The position numbers and the translations under genes are program-made. Under the pieces are notes generated by a model, which saw only the letters and a list, made by a program, of their open reading frames with translations, was not told where the DNA came from and did not search any database. DNA of 64,000 bases, taken from assembly GCF_030441895.1 (NCBI RefSeq), contig NZ_JARJAS010000001.1; one strand, given 5' to 3'. Of the stretch, positions 35,721-42,703 are shown piece by piece. The number at the start of each line of letters is the position of its first letter. Within the stretch, counting starts at the first letter, position 1. This stretch comes from Enterococcus_D entomosocium (GTDB taxonomy: Bacteria; Bacillota; Bacilli; Lactobacillales; Enterococcaceae).

Positions 35721-36122
35721 ATGACTGACGATCAGCAAACAACGAATGTGTCTAATGAAGCAGCGCAAGCAAGTCCACTGTCCTTTGAAGAAAAAGTCAT
35801 TGAAACAATTGTTGGTGTCGCTTTGCAGTCAATTGATGGCTTGATTAGTGTAAATGGCAGATTTCTTTCAGATATGACCGAAAACCTTGAAGAACAGTCG
35901 CAAGTCGCTTCTGGCATCGATGTGGAAGTTGGCAAAGAAGAGGTTGCAGTTGATTTGGAAGTAATCGTGGCTTACGGCAAAGATATCCCTAAACTCTTTG
36001 CGCAAGTCCAAGAAGTGGTTTTAGAAGAAATCAGTCGCTTGACTTCTTTAAAAGTTAAAGAGATCAATATTCGAATCGCCGATATCGTCAAACAGGAAAC
36101 GATCGATCAAATCGAAGGTTGA
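35721..36122 (+). CDS. Asp23/Gls24 family envelope stress protein
   Basis: A 133-residue Gls24-type protein. After a Gln/Thr/Ala-rich start it has the family core FEEKVIETIVGVALQSIDGLISV and VEVGKEEVAVDLEVIVAYGKDI. Gls24 proteins of enterococci are general stress proteins tied to bile and starvation survival; that role is established for the E. faecalis homologue, not for this one. The stop lies 50 bp before the spx-like gene, suggesting one transcript. Confidence 0.88.
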   Translation: MTDDQQTTNVSNEAAQASPLSFEEKVIETIVGVALQSIDGLISVNGRFLSDMTENLEEQSQVASGIDVEVGKEEVAVDLEVIVAYGKDIPKLFAQVQEVVLEEISRLTSLKVKEINIRIADIVKQETIDQIEG

Positions 36123-36172
36123 GCACCACACAAAAAATCGAAGTACATCAAAGAGAAAGGAAGAATAAACAA

Positions 36173-36622
36173 ATGATATCACTATATACAACACCCAGCT
36201 GTACGTCATGTCGTAAAGCCCGTGCATGGTTGACCGAAAATGAACTGCCATTTAAAGAGAGAAACATTTTTAGCGATCCATTAAATAGTGATGAACTAAT
36301 GGAGATTCTTTCTTTAACAAAAAATGGAACGGAAGACATTATATCTACTCGTTCGAAAGTGTACCAAAAGTTAGACATCGATTTAGAAGAGTTGAAGCTA
36401 GAAGAGCTGCTTTCATTGATCGAACAATACCCGAACTTATTGAAACGGCCAATTATCTTAGATGAGAACAAGCTCCAAGTGGGGTACAATGAAGAAGACA
36501 TTCGTAAATTCGTGCCACGAAACTTACGAAAGATCATTTTCAAACGACGCCAAACAGAGCTGCTCATGTTTAATTATCGCCAAAAGCAAGAAGAAGGCGA
36601 ATCTGTTGCGAACTTTATCTAA
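36173..36622 (+). CDS. spx: Spx family transcriptional regulator
   Basis: A 149-residue Spx/ArsC-family protein with the redox motif CTSC (C10 and C13) in MISLYTTPSCTSCRKARAWL and the Spx-typical LLKRPIILDENKLQVGYNEEDIRKFVPR. Spx binds the alpha subunit of RNA polymerase and redirects transcription during thiol stress. It is about 15 residues longer at the C-terminus than the usual Spx (around 131-135), which may matter for ClpXP turnover. The ATG at 36173 follows AGAAAGGAAG. It could be one of several Spx paralogues. Confidence 0.9.
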   Translation: MISLYTTPSCTSCRKARAWLTENELPFKERNIFSDPLNSDELMEILSLTKNGTEDIISTRSKVYQKLDIDLEELKLEELLSLIEQYPNLLKRPIILDENKLQVGYNEEDIRKFVPRNLRKIIFKRRQTELLMFNYRQKQEEGESVANFI

Positions 36623-36632
36623 TAATAGGAAC

Positions 36633-36677
36633 AAAACCGGCAAATGAATACAGCGATGTATCATTGTCGGTTTTTTT
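36633..36677 (+). terminator. spx terminator
   Basis: AAAACCGGCAA pairs with TTGTCGGTTTT (one G-T pair) across a 20-nt loop, followed by a T-run. Confidence 0.75.
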
Positions 36678-36730
36678 GGTATTTTTTCAAGGGTCTTCTT
36701 AAGAGGATCAGTAAATCTGTTGATTCCACA

Positions 36731-36760
36731 AAAAAACACGATTCCAAAAAGGAATCGTGT
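36731..36760 (-). terminator. rpsD terminator
   Basis: On the minus strand CACGATTCC / GGAATCGTG, with a 5-nt loop, is followed by seven T. It is 12 nt after the rpsD stop. Confidence 0.9.
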
Positions 36761-36771
36761 CGGTTGAAATC

Positions 36772-37383
36772 TTAAAGTTTTTGGTTGTAGAATTCAACGA
36801 CTAGTGCTTCGTCAACTTCTGCAGACAATTCATCACGCTCAGGTAAACGAGTTAATGAACCTTCTAATTTTTCGCTATCAAAGCTTACAAATGACGCGCG
36901 GCCAGCTGTTGCTTCAACTGCTTCTTTGATTGTTGAGATGTTTTGTGATTTTTCACGAACGCTGATGACTTGTCCAACTTCAACGTGGTATGAAGGGATA
37001 TCAACGCGTTTGCCATCAACTAAAACGTGACCGTGGTTTACTAATTGACGTGCTTGACGACGAGTAGTTGCTAAACCTAGACGGTAAACAACGTTATCTA
37101 AACGTTGTTCTAGCAAGATCATGAAGTTAACACCGTGTTTACCTTCTTTGATTTTGCTTGCTTTGATAAACAATGTACGGAATTGACGTTCGTTCATGCC
37201 ATACATATGACGCAATTTTTGTTTTTCAGTTAATTGCATGCCGTATTCTGATTTTTTGCCACGGCTGTTTGGTCCGTGTTGTCCTGGAGCGTAAGGGCGA
37301 CGTGCCAATTCTTTTCCAGTTTCTGATAAAGAAATTCCTAAACGACGAGAAATTTTCCATGATGGTCCTGTATAACGAGACAT
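36772..37383 (-). CDS. rpsD: 30S ribosomal protein S4
   Basis: A 203-residue S4, starting MSRYTGPSWKISRRLGISLSETG, with the S4 RNA-binding domain RLDNVVYRLGLATTRRQARQLVNHGHVLVDGKRV. It binds 16S rRNA early in 30S assembly and can repress its own mRNA. It has no N-terminal zinc-finger cysteines. The gene is monocistronic on the minus strand with a ribosome site GGAGG and a structured leader. Confidence 0.97.
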   Translation of the reverse strand: MSRYTGPSWKISRRLGISLSETGKELARRPYAPGQHGPNSRGKKSEYGMQLTEKQKLRHMYGMNERQFRTLFIKASKIKEGKHGVNFMILLEQRLDNVVYRLGLATTRRQARQLVNHGHVLVDGKRVDIPSYHVEVGQVISVREKSQNISTIKEAVEATAGRASFVSFDSEKLEGSLTRLPERDELSAEVDEALVVEFYNQKL

Positions 37384-37446
37384 AATTTAGTTCCTCCAAT
37401 AAAATAGTTTGGAGTAAAATAATCCGTTGAAAAACTCACATTCGTG

Positions 37447-37514
37447 CAGTTCGTTCTTCAATCTTCACCTTTGCAGCCGCGGTTACGCAATTGCACCCGA
37501 GGGGCAACGAACTG
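37447..37514 (-). promoter_or_regulatory. Structured rpsD leader (candidate S4 autoregulatory element)
   Basis: In the mRNA, CAGTTCGTT at the 5' side pairs perfectly with AACGAACTG 50 nt later, enclosing shorter GC-rich stems, with about 65 nt left before the rpsD ATG. S4 is known to control rpsD through leader RNA in Bacillus, so this is a plausible S4-binding leader; the exact family match was not tested. Confidence 0.5.
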
Positions 37515-37559
37515 GTGACGAGCTGTTATTTTCCTGCTGCATTATTTTACACAAGGAAT

Positions 37560-37589
37560 AGTATACGACAAACTAGGGGCAAAAGTCAA
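37560..37589 (-). promoter_or_regulatory. rpsD promoter
   Basis: On the minus strand TTGACT (37584-37589) and TATACT (37560-37565) have 18-bp spacing, just upstream of the structured leader. Confidence 0.6.
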
Positions 37590-37624
37590 GATGGAGCTGG
37601 CTTTGGATTTGATGAAAACAAATC

Positions 37625-37652
37625 TTGAAATTTTTCATTAATTACTTATATT
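37625..37652 (+). promoter_or_regulatory. Promoter of the FNT channel gene
   Basis: TTGAAA and TATATT have 16-bp spacing, 100 bp before the start codon. The whole stretch 37384-37751 is divergent control DNA for rpsD and this gene, and no further gene is seen in it. Confidence 0.4.
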
Positions 37653-37751
37653 TTCAAATATCTCTTTACAAAACAGCTTTTCGTCATTAGAATATGAAAG
37701 TATTGTGCAAATGATAACGAAGTGAAATTATTCATAAAAGGAGTAGAAAAA

Positions 37752-38549
37752 ATGAATCCAGTATCCCCATTATTTGAGAAGATCGATTCTTCCATAGAAA
37801 AGAAAATCGATCTGATCAAGAGTAGTTATTTGCGTTACGCTGTACGTGCGATGATGGCTTGTTTATTCTTGACCCTCGGAACAGCTATTGCTTTTGCGAT
37901 CGCTATGAAAGGTGAATCGATGGTTCACGGGTTAGGGAAAATTCTATATGCATTTATGTTTAGCTGGTCTTTAGTCATGATTCTTTATATGAACGCAGAA
38001 TTAGGAACATCAAATATGTTGTATATGACTGTTGGGGTTTACCGTAAACGTCTAAGTATTCCTTTGGCATTGAAAATTTTGCTTACGTGTGTCTTGTTCA
38101 ACTTGATCGGCGGGGTGATTTTCGGCTCAATCGTTGCACTGACAGGTCCTTTTCAAGGGCTGACCGCAGACAACTTTATGCTGACCTCGATCACTGCGAA
38201 ATTAGAAAAATCGACCATCCAAATTTTAGTAGAAGCGATGTTCGCCAATATCGTTGTAAACACAGCTGTGCTAGTAAGCATGCGGATGAAAGACGATGCC
38301 GGAAAAGTTGCAGCAATTATTTTCATCATCTTCATCTTTGCTTTCTTAGGATTCGAACACGTTATTGCTAACTTCCCAGCGTTTACCTTAGCTTTCTGGG
38401 CTTCAGGCGGACACTTGGCAGGTATGACTGTCGGCAGTGTGATCCATAATTTAGTTTTTGCCTTTATCGGTAACTATATCGGCGGTGGCTTGGTCATGGG
38501 GCTGGGCTATGCATGGTTGAACAACTCAAAATCAACCTATGTCGACTAA
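37752..38549 (+). CDS. Formate/nitrite transporter family protein
   Basis: A 265-residue FNT-family channel with about six membrane segments and FNT-typical repeats (AELGTSNMLYMTVGVYRKR; MFANIVVNTAVLVSMRMKDD; FEHVIANFPAFTLAFWASGG). FNT proteins pass formate, nitrite, hydrosulfide or lactate; formate export linked to pyruvate formate-lyase is likely in a fermenting coccus but is inferred. The ATG at 37752 follows AAAGGAG; an in-frame ATG at 37722 lies before it. Single gene with its own terminator. Confidence 0.88.
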   Translation: MNPVSPLFEKIDSSIEKKIDLIKSSYLRYAVRAMMACLFLTLGTAIAFAIAMKGESMVHGLGKILYAFMFSWSLVMILYMNAELGTSNMLYMTVGVYRKRLSIPLALKILLTCVLFNLIGGVIFGSIVALTGPFQGLTADNFMLTSITAKLEKSTIQILVEAMFANIVVNTAVLVSMRMKDDAGKVAAIIFIIFIFAFLGFEHVIANFPAFTLAFWASGGHLAGMTVGSVIHNLVFAFIGNYIGGGLVMGLGYAWLNNSKSTYVD

Positions 38550-38563
38550 TTAAAACCTACCAA

Positions 38564-38592
38564 AAGAAGCAGCGATGCTTCTTTTTTTTTCT
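38564..38592 (+). terminator. FNT gene terminator
   Basis: The stem AAGAAGCA / TGCTTCTT with a GCGA tetraloop is followed by about nine T. Confidence 0.88.
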
Positions 38593-38768
38593 TTTCTCTA
38601 ACATTTCTCCAGGAAGAAGCCATCATCCCTTAACGGAGCGTTGAAATCAGCGCCTATTTATGTTAAGAATAAGTATGTACGGTTTTTCTTGCTGTTTTTT
38701 GTAAAAATGACCGCAACCAAGACCAAAATCTTAGTTACTTCTTAATAGAAAGCGAGCCTTAACCTTTT

Positions 38769-39545
38769 ATGAATCGGAAATTCTTTGCCTTTGATATTGA
38801 TGGAACCTTGCTTGACTCGAACAAACAGCCACTAGACAGTACGCTAAAAGCCCTTGATCTTTTACGAGATGCTGGCCATTTCGTGACCGTTGCCACTGGA
38901 CGCAGTCGTTTCCACGCTCAAGATATTATTCGTTCGTTGTCCTTTGATAATTACATTTTATGTAATGGCGCAGCTGCTTTTCTTTCGCATCAGCAGGTGT
39001 ATAAAAACTTACTCGATGAAACGCAATTGGCTGCTTTCGTGGCAGAAGCCCAAGAGCTTGGGATCGACACGGCATTTGTCGGGATGGATACAGCGAAACG
39101 AGCGTCTTCTTTGGATATTGCTAAAATGGAAGCAGCGATGCATTCTTTTGGTGCCCAACTTCCTGAGTTGGACATGGATTTTCCCGAAGAAAAAGAAGTC
39201 TATCAAGCATTGGCTTTTTACGGAAAAGAGTATGAGCATTTCTTTGACGAGAAATACAGCAAACTGCGTTTTGTGCGTTGGCATGAAAACAGTGTGGATG
39301 TCGTTCCAAAAGAAGGCTCCAAAGCAGCAACGATCCTGTGCGTCGCGGAACAATTAGGGATAGCGCAAGAAGATGTGATCTGTTTTGGTGATGGCCAAAA
39401 TGATCGTGAAATGCTGACTGCCGCAGGTGTCGGTGTGGCAATGGGCAATGCGGTCCCTGAGATCCAACAAGTCGCAGATATGGTGACCGCTAGCAATGAT
39501 GAAGATGGCATCTGGTTAGCCTTGAAAGAATTACAACTGATTTAA
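38769..39545 (+). CDS. Cof-type HAD-IIB family hydrolase
   Basis: A 258-residue HAD phosphatase with nucleophile motif FDIDGTLLDSN (D9, D11), the motif TVATGRS, and C-terminal GDGQNDREMLTAAGVGVAMGNA. It is a paralogue of the HAD gene at 16704. The substrate is probably a phosphorylated sugar or cofactor and cannot be specified. Single gene between terminators. No strong ribosome site is visible before the ATG (AAGCGAGCC), which is unusual in this window. Confidence 0.87.
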   Translation: MNRKFFAFDIDGTLLDSNKQPLDSTLKALDLLRDAGHFVTVATGRSRFHAQDIIRSLSFDNYILCNGAAAFLSHQQVYKNLLDETQLAAFVAEAQELGIDTAFVGMDTAKRASSLDIAKMEAAMHSFGAQLPELDMDFPEEKEVYQALAFYGKEYEHFFDEKYSKLRFVRWHENSVDVVPKEGSKAATILCVAEQLGIAQEDVICFGDGQNDREMLTAAGVGVAMGNAVPEIQQVADMVTASNDEDGIWLALKELQLI

Positions 39546-39561
39546 AAAGGAATCCTTTAGA

Positions 39562-39606
39562 CATAGCACAGTCGGTTTACGGCATCTGTGCTATGTTTTT
39601 TTGTTT
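39562..39606 (+). terminator. HAD gene terminator
   Basis: A perfect 10-bp stem CATAGCACAG / CTGTGCTATG with a 14-nt loop is followed by a long T-run. Confidence 0.88.
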
Positions 39607-39663
39607 TTTCTCGGTCGCAAAGAAAATAAATTGGTACAATAGAAAAAAGGGGGAATGCAGCAA

Positions 39664-40086
39664 ATGAAAATCGCATTGATTGCTCATGATCGAAAAAAAG
39701 ATGTAATGGTAAAATTAGTGACTGCCTATCGAGAAATTTTAGCGCAGCATGAACTTTTCGCAACAGGAACTACGGGGAAGAGGATCGAAGAAGCAACCCA
39801 GTTGCCTGTCCACCGCTACAAATCAGGGCCGCTGGGAGGAGATCAGCAAATTGGCGCCATGATTTCGCAAGATGACTTGGACATGGTGATCTTTTTGCGC
39901 GATCCTTTAGCCGCACAACCCCATGAACCAGATGTAACGGCATTGATTCGCTTGTCAGACGTGTACGAGATTCCTTTAGCTACCAATATGGGAACGGCAG
40001 AAATCTTGTTGCGGGGGTTAGCAGCTGGCTTTGCTGATTTTCGACAAGTGATCCACGAAACGGACAATCGTCCCTTGTCGTTATAA
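39664..40086 (+). CDS. mgsA: Methylglyoxal synthase
   Basis: A 140-residue methylglyoxal synthase, MKIALIAHDRKKDVMVKLVTAY, with the catalytic-site segment YKSGPLGGDQQIGAMI and FLRDPLAAQPHEPDV. It turns dihydroxyacetone phosphate into methylglyoxal, relieving phosphate limitation in glycolysis. The ATG at 39664 sits about 10 nt after AAAAGGGGG; an in-frame ATG at 39655 is too close to it. pepT follows after 37 bp. Confidence 0.95.
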   Translation: MKIALIAHDRKKDVMVKLVTAYREILAQHELFATGTTGKRIEEATQLPVHRYKSGPLGGDQQIGAMISQDDLDMVIFLRDPLAAQPHEPDVTALIRLSDVYEIPLATNMGTAEILLRGLAAGFADFRQVIHETDNRPLSL

Positions 40087-40123
40087 AGATAGTAGAAGAA
40101 TTGAAGAAAAAGGACGTGCAGAA

Positions 40124-41359
40124 TTGAAAGCAATCTTAAAGGATTTTTTGACCTATGCAAAAATGAATACTCGCTCAGATGCGACGAGTCAGACCATCCC
40201 AACGACACCGGGACAAGTTGAGTTGGATCTTTTATTGAAAGATCAGTTGATCGAGATGGGGGTAGCGGATGTTGCTTACTATGAAAAGAATAGTTTTGTG
40301 ATCGGACGTCTACCTGGTAATCCTGAAAAAACGGCGATTGGCTTTATTGCCCATGTAGACACGGCAGATTTCGAAGCTGAAAATATTCAGCCGCAGATCC
40401 ATGAAAATTACGATGGCAAGGATGTTTGTTTAAATAAAGAAAAAGCCATTTATATGACAACTGCTGAATTTCCTAATCTCAAAGACTATGTCGGCGAAAC
40501 GCTGATCACAACGGATGGAACGACCCTGCTGGGTGCAGATGATAAAGCTGGTATCGCAGAGATCATTGACGCGCTGCGGATCTTACAAACGATGGATGCG
40601 CATAAACGTGGCGATGTCTGGGTCGCTTTTGGGCCTGACGAAGAGATCGGGACTGGCGCTGATCGCTTTGATGCGGCGGATTTTCCAGTGGCATTTGCTT
40701 ACACGATGGACAGTGGTCGTGTGGGGCATATGGAATATGAAACCTTTAATGCTGCTCGTATTGATATAACGATTGATGGTACGAGTGTGCATCCTGGAAC
40801 TGCTTACGGTCGTTTGGTCAACGCCTTGAAAATCGCGCATCAAATCGACGATGCCTTACCAGCAGAGGAAGTTCCTGAACGCACCCGCGGGTATGAAGGT
40901 TTTTACCTACTGCACAATTTGACGGGACATATTGGTCGAGCAGAAGTTTCTTATATCATTCGTGATCACGATCATATGCTTTTTGAACAGCGAAAAGCTA
41001 ACATCGTGGGGATCATTGACGAATTGAACACAGCCTATGGGCAAGAACGCATCACCTATACGCTGTATGACCAATATTACAATATGGGGGATTTGATCAA
41101 GAAAGATCCCCGCAGTATCGAAGCTGCCCGAGCAGGGATGCAAGCGATTGGTGTGACACCGATCGAAGCGCCGTTTCGTGGCGGGACCGATGGCTCGAAA
41201 ATCACCTATAAAGGCATTCCAACACCGAACTTATTTGTTGGCGGTGAAAACTTCCATGGCCAGTATGAATTTATTACCGTGGAAGCGATGGAAAAAGCCC
41301 GTGATTTGATCGTGGCGATCGTGGAACATGTCGGGAAAGAAGACACTACCGTTTCCTAG
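40124..41359 (+). CDS. pepT: Peptidase T (tripeptide aminopeptidase)
   Basis: A 411-residue M20 zinc peptidase removing the N-terminal residue from tripeptides. Metal-site motifs are GFIAHVDTADF, TTDGTTLLGADDKAG, FGPDEEIGTGADRF, YTMDSGRVG and the C-terminal GGENFHGQYEF. It would digest peptides imported by Opp. The start is TTG at 40124 behind AAAAAGGACG. It ends before a strong terminator. Confidence 0.95.
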   Translation: MKAILKDFLTYAKMNTRSDATSQTIPTTPGQVELDLLLKDQLIEMGVADVAYYEKNSFVIGRLPGNPEKTAIGFIAHVDTADFEAENIQPQIHENYDGKDVCLNKEKAIYMTTAEFPNLKDYVGETLITTDGTTLLGADDKAGIAEIIDALRILQTMDAHKRGDVWVAFGPDEEIGTGADRFDAADFPVAFAYTMDSGRVGHMEYETFNAARIDITIDGTSVHPGTAYGRLVNALKIAHQIDDALPAEEVPERTRGYEGFYLLHNLTGHIGRAEVSYIIRDHDHMLFEQRKANIVGIIDELNTAYGQERITYTLYDQYYNMGDLIKKDPRSIEAARAGMQAIGVTPIEAPFRGGTDGSKITYKGIPTPNLFVGGENFHGQYEFITVEAMEKARDLIVAIVEHVGKEDTTVS

Positions 41360-41369
41360 AGAACGCGGC

Positions 41370-41411
41370 AACACGCTAGACTAAAGCGAAAAAGTCTAGC
41401 GTGTTTTTTTG
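41370..41411 (+). terminator. pepT terminator
   Basis: A 13-bp stem AACACGCTAGACT / AGTCTAGCGTGTT with a 10-nt loop is followed by seven T. Confidence 0.9.
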
Positions 41412-41469
41412 TTTTGCTGCAAGGAAGAACAGCAAGTGAAAGAACCTTTTTTTTCTGGACCAAAACCCT

Positions 41470-41475
41470 TATAAT
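41470..41475 (+). promoter_or_regulatory. -10 box of the ymdB-mutS-mutL operon
   Basis: A perfect TATAAT lies 34 bp before the ymdB start. The -35 region (TTTTTT at 17-bp spacing) is weak. Confidence 0.4.
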
Positions 41476-41508
41476 AGAAAAGAAGCTAAAAGAGAAGAGG
41501 AAAAATGT

Positions 41509-42306
41509 GTGCGGGTATTATTCATTGGAGATGTAGTTGGTTCATTAGGAAGAGAAACAATCACGGAGTACCTTCCCAAATTAAAGAAGGCGTATCGACC
41601 ACAGGTGACGATCGCGAACGGCGAGAATGCGGCGGCGGGTCGTGGGATCACGGGTAAAATTTATAAGAAATTTTTGCAAGATGGTGTCGATGTCGTGACA
41701 TTAGGCAATCATACATGGGACAACCGTGACATTTTTGAATTTATTGGCGATGCGAAGAAAATGATTCGTCCAGCCAATTTTCCAGAGGGAACACCGGGGG
41801 TCGGCATGGTGTTTGTGAAAGTCAACACCATTGAGTTGGCGGTGATCAACATGCAAGCTCGTTCGTTCATGGTAGACCTTGATGATCCGTTTCGCAAAAT
41901 GGATGAATTGGTTGCGATTGCCCGCAAACGTACACCGTTTATCTTTGTGGATTTTCATGGGGAGACTACTAGCGAAAAACAAGCGATGGGCTGGTATTTG
42001 GATGGCCGAGTTTCGGCAGTCGTCGGCACGCATACCCACGTACAGACCAACGATGCGCGGATTTTGCCCCAAGGAACGGCTTATTTGTCAGATGTCGGCA
42101 TGACTGGTCCTTATGATGGGATTTTGGGAATGAAACGCGAACCAGTCATTGAAAAATTTTTGACGGCGTTGCCGCAACGGTTTGAAGTGATTGAAAAAGG
42201 CCGCAGTATTTTGTCGGCTTGCTTGCTTGAGATTGATGAAGCCACTGGTAAAGCAAAATCGATCCGTCCGATCCAAATCAGTGAAGATCGCCCGTTTACA
42301 GAATAG
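41509..42306 (+). CDS. ymdB: YmdB-type metallophosphoesterase (2',3'-cNMP phosphodiesterase)
   Basis: A 265-residue TIGR00282-family enzyme with metal motifs MRVLFIGDVVGSLGRE, ANGENAAAGRGI, TLGNHTWDN, DFHGETTSEKQA and VVGTHTHVQTND. In Bacillus YmdB hydrolyses 2',3'-cyclic nucleotides and affects biofilm versus motility decisions. The start is GTG at 41509 after AGAAGAGGA. Next to a RicA-like gene and mutSL, as in the Bacillus ymdB-ymcA-mutSL neighbourhood. Confidence 0.92.
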   Translation: MRVLFIGDVVGSLGRETITEYLPKLKKAYRPQVTIANGENAAAGRGITGKIYKKFLQDGVDVVTLGNHTWDNRDIFEFIGDAKKMIRPANFPEGTPGVGMVFVKVNTIELAVINMQARSFMVDLDDPFRKMDELVAIARKRTPFIFVDFHGETTSEKQAMGWYLDGRVSAVVGTHTHVQTNDARILPQGTAYLSDVGMTGPYDGILGMKREPVIEKFLTALPQRFEVIEKGRSILSACLLEIDEATGKAKSIRPIQISEDRPFTE

Positions 42307-42313
42307 GAGAAGC

Positions 42314-42703
42314 ATGGAAGAGCAATTAACCAAAGAATCAAACGTTGCCCAAGAGTTGGCTGCTTTGCAAAAGCTTTTGTCTAATCATCCGATCGTTCAA
42401 GAATTTCAAGAAATTCAAGTACGAGCCTTGCAAAACCAAGGGCTACTGGAGTTGGAAGAAGCGCTGAAGCAAGCGCAAAAAGAAATCGTTCAATTTGAGC
42501 ATTATGAGAAACCCGAAGCAAAAAAAGCTGCGGAGCAGCGTTATGCGTCATTGACAAACGAATACGAGCAGCACCCCTTAGTGGTTGCTTATCGACAAGC
42601 GTTACTGCAAGCAGATGAATTGCTGCAATATGTCACGACGGAGATCCAAAAGAAAATGAATAAAGCCATCGAGGAGGATGAAACCAATGCCTCAAAAAAC
42701 TAA
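42314..42703 (+). CDS. YlbF/YmcA (RicA-like) family protein
   Basis: A 129-residue, highly helical protein with SNVAQELAALQKLLSNHPIVQEFQEIQVRALQNQ and a second half LVVAYRQALLQADELLQYVTTEIQKKMNKAI, as in the YlbF/YmcA family. In Bacillus the RicA-RicF-RicT complex helps RNase Y mature certain mRNAs. Position between ymdB and mutS supports RicA rather than RicF. The ATG at 42314 follows TAGGAGAAGC; the longer frame overlaps ymdB. Its end overlaps the mutS start. Confidence 0.8.
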   Translation: MEEQLTKESNVAQELAALQKLLSNHPIVQEFQEIQVRALQNQGLLELEEALKQAQKEIVQFEHYEKPEAKKAAEQRYASLTNEYEQHPLVVAYRQALLQADELLQYVTTEIQKKMNKAIEEDETNASKN

